Positions 35,771 through 44,949 of a DNA stretch of 64,000 nt are shown here, piece by piece (positions within the stretch are counted from its first letter, which is position 1; every line of letters starts with the position of its first letter). The notes under the pieces are model-generated. The model worked only from the letters and a program-made list of their open reading frames with translations, was not told the DNA's origin and searched no databases. A program made the position numbers and the translations under genes. Origin of the DNA: Nostoc sp. LPT (GTDB taxonomy: Bacteria > Cyanobacteriota > Cyanobacteriia > Cyanobacteriales > Nostocaceae); the NCBI RefSeq assembly GCF_017115165.1, contig NZ_JABXKF010000017.1:1-64000 (forward strand). The letters run 5' to 3'.

Positions 35771-35855
35771 GGGGGAATTATTGAATAAATCTCTCCCTTA
35801 TCTCCCCCCTCTCCCTTATCTACCTTGTCTCTTCTCAATGCCCAATGACAAATGA
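35695..35855. repeat. dispersed repeat, copy 3 (end of the 34976 gene)
   Basis: GGGGAGCA-type heptamers are followed by the core GGGAATTATTGAATAAATCT, CTCCCTTATCTCCCCCCTC and CAATGCCCAATGAC. This is the same core as the two copies within the GH133 gene. Confidence 0.85.
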
Positions 35856-35873
35856 CAAATTCCTTTTAGATTT

Positions 35874-37952
35874 TTATTCTGCAACTAACAGCTTAAAGCG
35901 CTCATCGTCGGCAATATCATCAAAATCGAGGTCAGTTGCTGCATCTTCTTTATACCTGGGATTAAGTTCAATCGCTTGTTGTAGAGTTAACAGAGATCGG
36001 TCAACTTGTCTTTGCAGTGCGTAACAGGCTGCTTTGTTGTAATAGGCACTGGCGTAATCTGGCTTAATTTCTAAGGCTTTGTTAAAACTAGCGATCGCTT
36101 CATCATCGCGTCCCAATCTTACCAATGTATAACCGTGTTTATCCCAGATTTTGGGAGAATTGGGTTGGAATTCTAGCGCTTTCTCAAAGGAGATTATTGC
36201 CTCTTCATATTGTTCTAATGCTACTAGGGAAAGACCGCGATTTAACCAGGCAACAGCATCGTCAGGTTTGATTTGTGTGGCTTTGTCAAATGAGGCAAAG
36301 GCTTGCTGATGTTGTTGTAAGTTTCCAAAAGCAACGCCGCGATCGCACCAAGCTTGATGATAATCTGGCTGAATCGCAATCGCTTGATCATAAGATGCGA
36401 TCGCATCTTGGTAGCGTTTCAACCTTCCCAGAGTTAGACCCCGTTTTAACCAACTCACAGGTTCATCAGGTTGGATTTTAACCGCTTGGTTGTAAGCTGC
36501 GATCGCATCTTCATAGCGCCTTTGAGAAAACAGATCGTCTCCCTGTTTTACATACTCATCAGCAGAGAATTCCGGTTGTTGCGGCTGTTCTTGTATTTCT
36601 TCTTCAACTTCAGAATTTACCACCTCTAGAATGGATTCAGGCGTAATTTCAGATAGTTCTTGAAGAATCAGATCCTTTCTTTCTTGGGCATCCAATTGTA
36701 ACTCAGAGAGTTGAGATACAAACTCAGTTTCTAATCTTTCTAACTTCTCCAGAATGAGAATCTTTTGTTGTTGAGCATTCCATTGTAATTCTGAAAATTG
36801 CGAACTAAACTCAGAACCAGATTTTTCTAAATTTTCAATGATTAGCTCTTTGGATTTTTGAGCATCGACTTGTAATTCAGATAATTGAGATTTAAATTCT
36901 GACTGTAATACTTCTAAACTTGCAATAATTTTATTTTTTTGTTCTTGAGCATCTACCTGTAATTCAGATAATTGAGATTTAAGTTCCTGCTCAAATATGC
37001 CTAAACTGTCAACAGCAATCTCTTTTTGCTTTTGAGAATCAATCTGTAATTCGGATAACTTTTCTACAAACTCTGACTGCAATTTTGTTAAACTTTCAAA
37101 AATTATATCTTTTTGTTGTTGAGCATCAGACTGCCATCTTGAAAGTTGAGATGTGAACTCAGACTTTGATATTTCTAAATCAGCAACGGCTAGTTTTTGC
37201 TGTTGTTGCACACCTAACTTTAACTTAGACAGTTCATCTGCGATCGCAGATGCTAATTTTCCTAAATTATCCAGTGCTATATCTTTTTGTTGTTGAGCAT
37301 CAAATTCTAACTTAGATAACCCCGAAGCCAATTTTGACTCTAAATTTTCTATATTTTCTTGAGATTTTTTTAGTTCCGCTTCTAATCTACTTAATACCTG
37401 TGCTTTAGCTAAATCTAGATCGGATATCAGAATAGATACATTTTCTTGTTCATTTTTAATTTTTTGTTGTAAAGCAGTCGTTTCCTGTTCTAATTCATAA
37501 TTTATTTTTTTCGCATCTTGAATAACATTTTCAGCTTCTTGTTTAACGGTGGTTAGCTGATTTTGTAATTTTTCCATTCCCTGGACTTGTTGCATTGCCC
37601 TATCAACAATTTCTCGGATTATCACCCGTCGCAACAGCCATAACAAAGCAATGACTGCGACTGGAAAGAGACTTAATATAACTAGCCAAACATCGAATAA
37701 TATGGTTGTGCGACTAAAAGTGCTCTTAAAATCAGATTGGACTTGCTGTTGAATTCGTTTTTCTGCTCGTAGTCGTGCTAATTCTTCCCGTTCTGAATTC
37801 GATAACACCTGAGTCGGAGTTAGTGCTGGGTTGGGTGATGGTGCAGATTGTCCACTGGCAATTCCAACGGATAACAGTAAGGGTAAAAATACAATAGTGC
37901 TTTTTACAATTAAAGCGAAAACAGCTTGATTTTTGCTCTGCATAACAACCAT
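35874..37952 (-). CDS. membrane-anchored coiled-coil protein with C-terminal TPR repeats
   Basis: 692 residues. A signal-like hydrophobic stretch (12-34) and a second membrane helix (84-107) are followed by a long coiled coil (about 115-435). Within it, residues 213-432 form exact 29-residue repeats of the type ELQVDAQ.QK..I..SLE.L.SEF.SQLS. From 467 to 662 lie about six TPR units (PDEPVSWLKRGLTLGRLKRY and so on). TPRs bind protein partners; the coiled coil may act as a spacer. Function is unknown. The alternative start is ATG 37943. Confidence 0.88.
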   Translation of the reverse strand: MVVMQSKNQAVFALIVKSTIVFLPLLLSVGIASGQSAPSPNPALTPTQVLSNSEREELARLRAEKRIQQQVQSDFKSTFSRTTILFDVWLVILSLFPVAVIALLWLLRRVIIREIVDRAMQQVQGMEKLQNQLTTVKQEAENVIQDAKKINYELEQETTALQQKIKNEQENVSILISDLDLAKAQVLSRLEAELKKSQENIENLESKLASGLSKLEFDAQQQKDIALDNLGKLASAIADELSKLKLGVQQQQKLAVADLEISKSEFTSQLSRWQSDAQQQKDIIFESLTKLQSEFVEKLSELQIDSQKQKEIAVDSLGIFEQELKSQLSELQVDAQEQKNKIIASLEVLQSEFKSQLSELQVDAQKSKELIIENLEKSGSEFSSQFSELQWNAQQQKILILEKLERLETEFVSQLSELQLDAQERKDLILQELSEITPESILEVVNSEVEEEIQEQPQQPEFSADEYVKQGDDLFSQRRYEDAIAAYNQAVKIQPDEPVSWLKRGLTLGRLKRYQDAIASYDQAIAIQPDYHQAWCDRGVAFGNLQQHQQAFASFDKATQIKPDDAVAWLNRGLSLVALEQYEEAIISFEKALEFQPNSPKIWDKHGYTLVRLGRDDEAIASFNKALEIKPDYASAYYNKAACYALQRQVDRSLLTLQQAIELNPRYKEDAATDLDFDDIADDERFKLLVAE

Positions 37953-38426
37953 CTGAGTCTGTTGGTCAGTTTTTGAAGCGGCGTGCCTCTTTCCAATCTA
38001 TAACAGAATTAAGTAGTTAAATGGTGTAGAGGCAGTGTAAAATTCTGAGCAATCTTTAACTAATCCGTTTCCTCGTCCTTAATCTACGTACAACTTTAGT
38101 CGTAGAGTGCAGTCAAGTTTGTGACAAGTTTTGGTGAGGTACTACTATAATATTACTACGTTGTGATTACTGCTAAAGATGGTGAAAGTCAAGCAGTAAA
38201 AATAATAATTTATCAACCAGTGGAAGACAAAATGCGAAGCATCGACGCTTTCTTAAACCATCGAGCAAAGATGGTTCGGACTTTGTTTTTACAGATAACA
38301 GGGCGGTGAAACTGGAAGTTCTACCTGTATGGGAAGTGTCAGGTGTGGTTACTTCGCATTAACATTAGATTATCTACAGTAAGTAGATTACTTGTCCTCA
38401 AATTAACTTAACAAAGGCGGTAGAAA
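37953..38426. other. intergenic with protein-like open stretches
   Basis: Two start-less frames overlap here. One, about 38163-38310, reads VITAKDGESQAVKIIIYQPV. The other, about 38250-38361, reads SKDGSDFVFTDNRAVKLEVL then PVWEVSGVVTSH and stop. They look like gene debris. AATGCGAAG at 38231-38239 and CTTCGCATT at 38352-38360 could pair and enclose AACCAT/ATGGTT and ACCTG/CAGGT hairpins, but I cannot decide between RNA structure and coincidence. Confidence 0.4.
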
Positions 38427-38687
38427 ATGGGTCGCATAAATCCTTATACACTGCAATTGCAGATTACCCGAATGTTTGAGCAAGGGCAATCATTTTTTGC
38501 CACAACCAAGGTACAGGAATGGTTGAAAGAACATAAACACAATCCAGAAGATTATGACATTATTTTCCATAAAAAACCTGCACCTCCTGGTTCCAAAGAA
38601 GTGATGGTAGTGGAAATTGAATTACGCCGCAAAGATGGACAACCTGTCGATCCGTGGTTGCAGGAACAAGCAAATCTCCATGCCTGA
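38427..38687 (+). CDS. small conserved hypothetical protein
   Basis: 86 residues, soluble, starting MGRINPYTLQLQITRMFEQG, with TTKVQEWLKEHKHNPEDYDI and EVMVVEIELRRKDGQPVDPW. The alpha/beta composition and codon use look genuine, and an AAAGGCGG sequence lies 8 bp before the ATG. I do not recognise the family and see no motif. Confidence 0.7.
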   Translation: MGRINPYTLQLQITRMFEQGQSFFATTKVQEWLKEHKHNPEDYDIIFHKKPAPPGSKEVMVVEIELRRKDGQPVDPWLQEQANLHA

Positions 38688-39006
38688 TTTTCGCAACTAT
38701 AGCAGTCCTAAATTAGATGTGAAAACTTCTTTTTCTTTTCTTGGCATTTTGCAGAAAAAGTGGTTTGTTCATTTTCACAACTTAGATAGGATTGCTATGT
38801 GTAAGGGCTACGCCTACGCCCATAAAAACATAAGCTACTGTAAATATTGAAATAAGTTTACACAAATTTTATATATACCTGACAACCTTAAAGATTTAAC
38901 AAAGATAGTTTTTTGTTGGTTATTTCTTAACCTATATACATTGGTTAAAAGTTTATTTAAGTGAAATTACAAAATTATTCATTTTTTAGCTTCGGAGCAT
39001 TTTCTG

Positions 39007-39552
39007 ATGAAATTAGCTAAAGATATTAGCATTGCTGCTTTTGCTGTTGCGATCGCGGTTGCTGCTGTTGTTAAACCGACGCAAGCTGCCTTAGTTAATT
39101 ATGATTTCACCGTAAATGCGACATCTGGCGATCGCCCCGGTCAGTATTTCGGCTCTTTTCGGTATGATGACTCGACCTTAAGCGGGTTAGGCGAGGAAAC
39201 TCTAGGCGTTAACAATGGATTATCTATCTTGTTTGACTACTTGGGTACTCAGTATACAGGGGCAAGTGATTTTGATTACCCATCATCTCCTGTAGTCAGC
39301 TTTACAAATCGCAACCTGTCAGGACTGAGCTATTTGGTTGAAGATCGGTTTTTTATTGGCAACAATCCAGGTAATCCAAATACAGGAGGAACAAAATTTT
39401 ATAGCATTCTCAGTGCTGACTTATTGTCTACAACAGAGGTGGGTACAGTAACTTACTCTAAAAGTACGTCCGTACCAGAACCGATGACTCTTGGTGGTAT
39501 AGCGATCGCTGGTGCTATGGCGTTGGGAATGAAACCCAAAAAAACTATCTAG
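39007..39552 (+). CDS. PEP-CTERM sorting-domain protein
   Basis: 181 residues. A signal peptide (VAIAVAAVVKPTQAA, cleavage near 28), a beta-rich exported domain, and a C-terminal VPEPMTLGGIAIAGAMALG followed by KPKKT, which is the PEP-CTERM sorting signal (PEP motif, membrane helix, basic tail). Such proteins are processed by exosortase and go to the envelope or extracellular matrix. The central domain is not recognised. It is convergent with the first phoX-like gene. Confidence 0.9.
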   Translation: MKLAKDISIAAFAVAIAVAAVVKPTQAALVNYDFTVNATSGDRPGQYFGSFRYDDSTLSGLGEETLGVNNGLSILFDYLGTQYTGASDFDYPSSPVVSFTNRNLSGLSYLVEDRFFIGNNPGNPNTGGTKFYSILSADLLSTTEVGTVTYSKSTSVPEPMTLGGIAIAGAMALGMKPKKTI

Positions 39553-39624
39553 AGTAACAAATTAATAGTCCTACTTTGAAAATTAATGTAGAGACGTTAG
39601 ATAATAACGTCTCTACACACATAG

Positions 39625-41988
39625 TTAAGTAAAATTGCCAGTAGGATTTTTACGTCTGATAGCAATTACAGATGGTTTGGGAACACTTCTCGGTTGACCC
39701 TTACCACCGTCAGCAGTTGGGATGTTACTTGGCCAACTACTACCACGAGGGACAGTCCGGGTCTGATTGAATGTAACACCATTCAAATCCAGTAGTTCAA
39801 TCTCACGACTCAAAATCGTACCATCATTAATTGGGCTATCTTCGCCGGGATGCTGTACGGAAATAATCAGCGTGTCTCCCACAAAAGTTGGCCCTGTCAT
39901 CTCACAACGCACTGGCCCATGAGCAAAGGGTATTACCTCTCCCGCGTGAGTACCAGTAGTAGGAATATAGAATAGCCAGTTATTACCGAAAACTCCTGTA
40001 AAATTGGAAACATTACCACTGGCTGTGTGGTCGATGATAGTTACAGTACCAGCAGCACCAACATTAAAACCATTGTGAGTGGTGGTAGACATATCCGTTA
40101 CCCCCCAAATATTTGCTTTATTGTCGAACACTAGGTTATCTACATTTGCAAAACCAGCACCAGAAATTGATCCGGCTTCTCCACCCTGAGCAAATCTTTG
40201 CCAACGGAAGGTTAGACCAGTACCATCGGCACTATCTTCAATAATTTTGTACAATCCCCCGGATTGCTGCGTTGCGTTGACGTTTGTACTTAACTTAGCA
40301 ACCTGAAAAATGCGCGAATCTGGATAACCGTCGCCTCCTGGGGCACCATCGGTATATGCAATGAATACTTCTTTGGTGGTCGGATGCACTTCTATATCTT
40401 CTGGACGTGCTGTCGGAGTTCCGCCGGCTAAATTCGCTGCTAAAAAAGCATCACTGAGAATAGCACCTTGGGAAGTGTAGAAGTCAGATAGCTTCTTACC
40501 TTGATAAGCAGGTAGTCTCTCTGCTTCATTGGTGCGATCGACTGCGAGGGAACCACCATCTGTAGTTTGACCTGCAATACCATTGCGTTTTGGTAGGGGT
40601 AAAAGACCATTTCTTTGAGCAGAACCCAAAGCATCAAACTCCACAGAAGAAATTAACGATGGCGAAATGGGATTGGTAGGACTGTTTAAACGTAACGGTA
40701 TCCATTCACCCGTACCATTTGGATTGTAACGGGCGGCATACAATGTACCACTTTCCCATAAACTGCTGTTGGCTTTATTGGTTGGTGAAGAAATCACACC
40801 TGCACTGACAAATTTCCAGGTGTGTCCGCCACGTCTATCATCACCCATGTAGGCGATTAATGGTTTCCTAGCTTCGGCACGGATGGCAACGTTTTCATGG
40901 CGGAAACGACCCAATGAAGTATGTTTGCGAGGGCGGAAATTTGGATTAACGGGGTCAATTTCGACAATCCAACCGTATTTTTCACCAACTAAACCGAAGG
41001 TCTTACCAGTAGTACCATCGGTGTAAGCTGTTTGAGTTCCATTAGGGTTGACTGATTCTGTAACACCCACAAAAGCTCCTACACTTCCTTGAAAGTTCTC
41101 TTCGCCACTTAAAATAGTTCCCCAAGGAGTTGTACCGCCAGAACAGTTATAGCTAGTGCCAATAATTTTGTCGCCTAGTCCATCGGAGGAGAGGTTAAAT
41201 ACTTGGGTTGCAGCTGGGCCAGTTGCGATGAGATAGTTTTGATCGCCTTTTTGGTAGCTACGACTTCCCCAAGAAGTGACATTTTTATATTCATCACTCC
41301 TTTGGCTATTAACTCCCAACCCAGAAAGACCATGAAGGCGACGATTTCTCGCATCACCTTTAACCACAGCATAACGGTTACTAGAATTACGTCGGGAGAT
41401 GCGGACGATTGATCCGCCTAAGTTATATAGAACTTCGCCGTCAAATTCAAGACTTCTGGTGGCAGGTAAAGCCCAACCAATCACTGATTCAAAGGTGGTA
41501 GTCAATCCTTTAACATCAGCAGGAGCTTCTGGTGCTAGATCGGAAAATGGAAAACTCACATATTCGTGATTAACCCATAAATAGCCGACATCGTTGGTTC
41601 TGCCCAGAGGAATAAAACCCGTATAATCGTTGTTGTAACCAAAATATTCATCTTTGTTAGGAAAGACGCGATCGCCCCAGCTGATAATTACATAACGTTC
41701 GTACTCTGGTGGCACTACCAGATCATCAACTACGTTGTAGCTATTTAATTTCGTATTTGCAGATGCATTGATTACCTGTCCCTGACCGATTCCCGTTGGC
41801 AAGAAACTTTTTTGCTGTTTATAAACGGGTAAGGAATGGGGTAAGCGCACTGGTGTAAAGCTCAGTCGCCTGTTGTTTGCTCCGGCAATACTAGAAACAC
41901 CATCTAGAATTGTGTCTCCCAACACAGCAGCACCAGCACTGCCAGCAAAAAATACTAAAATTTGTCTGCGACTTAATTTAGACATCAA
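39625..41988 (-). CDS. PhoX-like phosphatase (DUF839), Tat-exported, copy A
   Basis: 787 residues; ATG 41985 is an equally good start. The N-terminus SKLSRRQILVFFAGSAGAAV is a twin-arginine signal. The body matches PhoX, a calcium/iron-dependent extracellular alkaline phosphatase: GYLWVNHEYVSFPF, GTILSGEENFQGSVG, RFRHENVAIRAE, GGHTWKFVSA, RPEDIEVHPTTKEVFIAY and SVQHPGEDSP. The neighbouring 42343-44682 gene is a close paralogue. A Pho-box-like element lies 195 bp upstream. It should release phosphate from organic esters outside the cytoplasm. Confidence 0.92.
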   Translation of the reverse strand: MMSKLSRRQILVFFAGSAGAAVLGDTILDGVSSIAGANNRRLSFTPVRLPHSLPVYKQQKSFLPTGIGQGQVINASANTKLNSYNVVDDLVVPPEYERYVIISWGDRVFPNKDEYFGYNNDYTGFIPLGRTNDVGYLWVNHEYVSFPFSDLAPEAPADVKGLTTTFESVIGWALPATRSLEFDGEVLYNLGGSIVRISRRNSSNRYAVVKGDARNRRLHGLSGLGVNSQRSDEYKNVTSWGSRSYQKGDQNYLIATGPAATQVFNLSSDGLGDKIIGTSYNCSGGTTPWGTILSGEENFQGSVGAFVGVTESVNPNGTQTAYTDGTTGKTFGLVGEKYGWIVEIDPVNPNFRPRKHTSLGRFRHENVAIRAEARKPLIAYMGDDRRGGHTWKFVSAGVISSPTNKANSSLWESGTLYAARYNPNGTGEWIPLRLNSPTNPISPSLISSVEFDALGSAQRNGLLPLPKRNGIAGQTTDGGSLAVDRTNEAERLPAYQGKKLSDFYTSQGAILSDAFLAANLAGGTPTARPEDIEVHPTTKEVFIAYTDGAPGGDGYPDSRIFQVAKLSTNVNATQQSGGLYKIIEDSADGTGLTFRWQRFAQGGEAGSISGAGFANVDNLVFDNKANIWGVTDMSTTTHNGFNVGAAGTVTIIDHTASGNVSNFTGVFGNNWLFYIPTTGTHAGEVIPFAHGPVRCEMTGPTFVGDTLIISVQHPGEDSPINDGTILSREIELLDLNGVTFNQTRTVPRGSSWPSNIPTADGGKGQPRSVPKPSVIAIRRKNPTGNFT

Positions 41989-42182
41989 ATTCTCCTCTCT
42001 TGTGACATCAAGAATTTCGTAAAGGCAAATCTTGATTACTGACAGAAAAAGCCATCAATTATTTACGTGAAATGCCACAGATTTTGAATAGTAAATAACC
42101 TGTTATTAACAAAAGGTTGTTTTTTATTTAGGTTACATAACCAGACAAAAATTTTTACTTTTTCATATAATCTAATGACCAA

Positions 42183-42212
42183 AAATTAACCCAAGGTTAT
42201 ATCTGGATTAAT
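42183..42212 (-). promoter_or_regulatory. Pho-box-like triple 8-mer upstream of PhoX copy A
   Basis: The minus strand reads ATTAATCC-aga-TATAACCT-tgg-GTTAATTT: three 8-mers with 3-bp spacers. The cyanobacterial Pho box is described as tandem PyTTAAPyPy(T/A) 8-mers with this spacing; each unit here deviates by one or two bases. A matching element lies before copy B. Confidence 0.5.
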
Positions 42213-42342
42213 GGAGATTTATTCTATAATTAACTAAAACCTTTGTTGTCTATGAAATCTCACAAGAATAAGTCACGTTGCATCTTTACGATATGCAACG
42301 CATAACTTTTTCGTTCAAAATTTAATTCTGAATTCTGTCTTG

Positions 42343-44682
42343 TTAAATAAACTTACTGCGAGAATTTTTTGGGCGGATACCAATTACAGATGGTCGGGGA
42401 ACACCTGTAGCTTGCTCCTTACCACCATCAGTTTTCGAGATATTACTTGGCCAACTACTGCCACGAGGTAAACTCCGAGTTTGATTGAATGTAGTACCAT
42501 TCAAATCTAGTAATTCAATGCCGCGACTCAGCATTGTGCCATCGTTAATTGGACAATCTTCACCAGGATGCTGTACAGAAATAATCAGTGTATTTCCGAC
42601 AAAACTTGGCCCGGTCATCTCACAACGCACTGGCCCATGAGCAAATGGTATTACCTGTCCGGCATTTACACCACTGGTAGGGATAAAAAATAGCCAGTTA
42701 TTACCGAAAACTCCAGTAAAATCGGAAACATTACCACTAACGGTATGATCGATTTTGGTTTGCTTACCTTCAGCACCTACATCAAAACCGTTGTGAGTGC
42801 CGGTAGACATATCCGTGACACCCCAAACATTTCCCTGATTGTCAAAAACTAAATTATCAACGTTGGCAAAACCAGCACCATTAACAGTTCCAGCTTCGCC
42901 ACCTTGAGCAAATCTTTGCCACCGGAAGGTTAAACCTGTAGCATCGGCACTATCTTCAATAATCTTGTACAGTCCTCCTGATTGCTGAGTCGCATTGGCA
43001 TCTGTACTTAACTTGGCAACTTGAAAAATCCGCGAATCAGGATAACCATCGCTTCCCGGTGCACCATCAGTATAGGCAATGAATACTTCTTTGGTGGTTG
43101 GATGCACTTCTATATCTTCTGGACGCGCTGTAGGAGTTCCCCCGACTAAGTTTGCAGCTAAAAAGGCATCACTCAGAACAGCACCTTGGCTAGAGTAGAA
43201 GTCAGATAGTTTCTTATTTTGATAATCAGGTAGTGCTTTTGCTTCGTTAGTGCGATCGCATTTAAATGTACCACCATCTTTGTTTTCACCTGCAACCCCA
43301 TTACGTCTCGGTAGTGGTAAAAGACCTTCTTTTTGGACTTTCTGCAACGCAGCAAATTCTACAGAAGATAGAACTGTCGGCGTAATTGGATTGGTAACAG
43401 TAGTTAAAAGTAACGGTATCCATTTACCTGTACCGTCTGGATTGTAACGGGCAACATACAAAGTCCCATTTTCCCACAACCTACTGTTGGTTTTACTCAT
43501 TGGTGAAGCAATAGTGCTTGCACTGACAAATTTCCAAGTGTGTCCCCCACGTCTGTCATCACCCAAGTAAGCAACCAATTTCTTGCCTTTTTCAACACGC
43601 AGGGCAACATTTTCATGGCGAAAACGACCCAACAAAGTATGTTTGCGGGGGCGAAATTTCGGATTTTTCGGGTCAATTTCTACAATCCAGCCGTATTTTT
43701 CGCCAACTAAACCAAAAGTCTTGCCGATCGTTTTGTCTGTATAATCTGTCTGAGTACCATTAGCTTTGACTCCTTCTGTGACGCTATTTTGGAAGTTCTC
43801 TTCCGCAGATAAAATCGTACCCCAAGGAGTTTTACCACCAGAACAGTTGAAAGCAGTACCAATAATTTTGTTGCCCAATTTATCAGAGGAGAGATTAAAA
43901 ACTTGGGTTGCAGCTGGGCCAGTTCCGATTAGATAATTTTTGTCACCTTTTTGGTGGTTACGACTTCCCCAAGTGGTGATATTTTTGTAGTCATCATTGC
44001 GTTGGTTATTGATTCCCAACCCAGACAGACCATAAATGCGGCGATTTTTGGCATCTTTGACTACAGCAAAACGTTTATTCTTATTCTGGCGAGAAATGCG
44101 AACGATTGAACCGCCTTGATTATATAAAAATTCCCCTTCAACTTCAATATTTCTGCTGGAGGGTAAAGCCCAACCAATTACCTTTTCAAATGCGTCAGGC
44201 AGTCCTTTCAGATCGGATGAATCTTCTACGACTAAACTAGAAAATGGAAAACTAACGTATTCATGATTCACCCATAAATACCCGACATCATTAGTTTTAC
44301 CAAGGGGAATAAACCCAGTGAAATCGTTGTTGTAACCAAAATAATCATCTTTGTTAGGAAAGATGCGATCGCCCCAACTGACAATCACATAACGTTCGTA
44401 CTCTGGCGGCACCACCACATCATCAATAACGTTGTAGCTACTTAACTTAATATCCGCAGATGCTTTAACTACTTCTCCCTGACTAATTCCTGTTGGCAAG
44501 AAATTTTTCTGTTGTTGATAAATTGGTAGGGGATGTGGTAAGCGTACAGGTGTAAAGCTTATACTCGCGGTTTTTGCTTCTGCAACTCTAGCAAAATTAT
44601 TTAGAAGTTTATCTCCCAAAATAGCAGCACCAGTACTGCCAGCAAAAAATATTAAAAGTTCTCTCCGACTTAATTTAGACAT
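42343..44682 (-). CDS. PhoX-like phosphatase (DUF839), Tat-exported, copy B
   Basis: 779 residues, aligned by eye with copy A over the full length, with most positions identical. The Tat signal is SKLSRRELLIFFAGSTGAAI. Conserved PhoX stretches include GTILSAEENFQNSV, RFRHENVALRVE, GGHTWKFVSA and SVQHPGEDCP. It differs from copy A by a shorter loop after EENFQ (about seven residues missing). The tandem same-strand arrangement suggests duplication. The 354-bp gap contains its own regulatory element for copy A, so the two are probably transcribed separately. Confidence 0.92.
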   Translation of the reverse strand: MSKLSRRELLIFFAGSTGAAILGDKLLNNFARVAEAKTASISFTPVRLPHPLPIYQQQKNFLPTGISQGEVVKASADIKLSSYNVIDDVVVPPEYERYVIVSWGDRIFPNKDDYFGYNNDFTGFIPLGKTNDVGYLWVNHEYVSFPFSSLVVEDSSDLKGLPDAFEKVIGWALPSSRNIEVEGEFLYNQGGSIVRISRQNKNKRFAVVKDAKNRRIYGLSGLGINNQRNDDYKNITTWGSRNHQKGDKNYLIGTGPAATQVFNLSSDKLGNKIIGTAFNCSGGKTPWGTILSAEENFQNSVTEGVKANGTQTDYTDKTIGKTFGLVGEKYGWIVEIDPKNPKFRPRKHTLLGRFRHENVALRVEKGKKLVAYLGDDRRGGHTWKFVSASTIASPMSKTNSRLWENGTLYVARYNPDGTGKWIPLLLTTVTNPITPTVLSSVEFAALQKVQKEGLLPLPRRNGVAGENKDGGTFKCDRTNEAKALPDYQNKKLSDFYSSQGAVLSDAFLAANLVGGTPTARPEDIEVHPTTKEVFIAYTDGAPGSDGYPDSRIFQVAKLSTDANATQQSGGLYKIIEDSADATGLTFRWQRFAQGGEAGTVNGAGFANVDNLVFDNQGNVWGVTDMSTGTHNGFDVGAEGKQTKIDHTVSGNVSDFTGVFGNNWLFFIPTSGVNAGQVIPFAHGPVRCEMTGPSFVGNTLIISVQHPGEDCPINDGTMLSRGIELLDLNGTTFNQTRSLPRGSSWPSNISKTDGGKEQATGVPRPSVIGIRPKNSRSKFI

Positions 44683-44817
44683 TAAACTTTCCTCTGGTGG
44701 GGCAGAAAAATTTAGTATAAATAAACTCTAATTTCTGAAAACATGTGGTATTTGAAATAATTAATAAGCTATTAATAATAAGAAGATAATTATTTTATTA
44801 TTTACTCTAGTTGACAA

Positions 44818-44847
44818 TGATTAAGCTTAGGTTATAAACTAATTAAC
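44818..44847 (-). promoter_or_regulatory. Pho-box-like triple 8-mer upstream of PhoX copy B
   Basis: The minus strand reads GTTAATTA-gtt-TATAACCT-aag-CTTAATCA. The third unit fits PyTTAAPyPy(T/A) exactly; the other two miss by one base each. It lies 136 bp before the start codon. The middle unit TATAACCT is identical to that of copy A. Confidence 0.6.
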
Positions 44848-44949
44848 TAAAAATTATCACCTTTTACTATTTTCTTAGCTCGAATCAAGTAAGGAACAGT
44901 GTCAGCGCCCCATCTGTCCTATCCTGGAGAAGGATAAATCAATAGTGTT

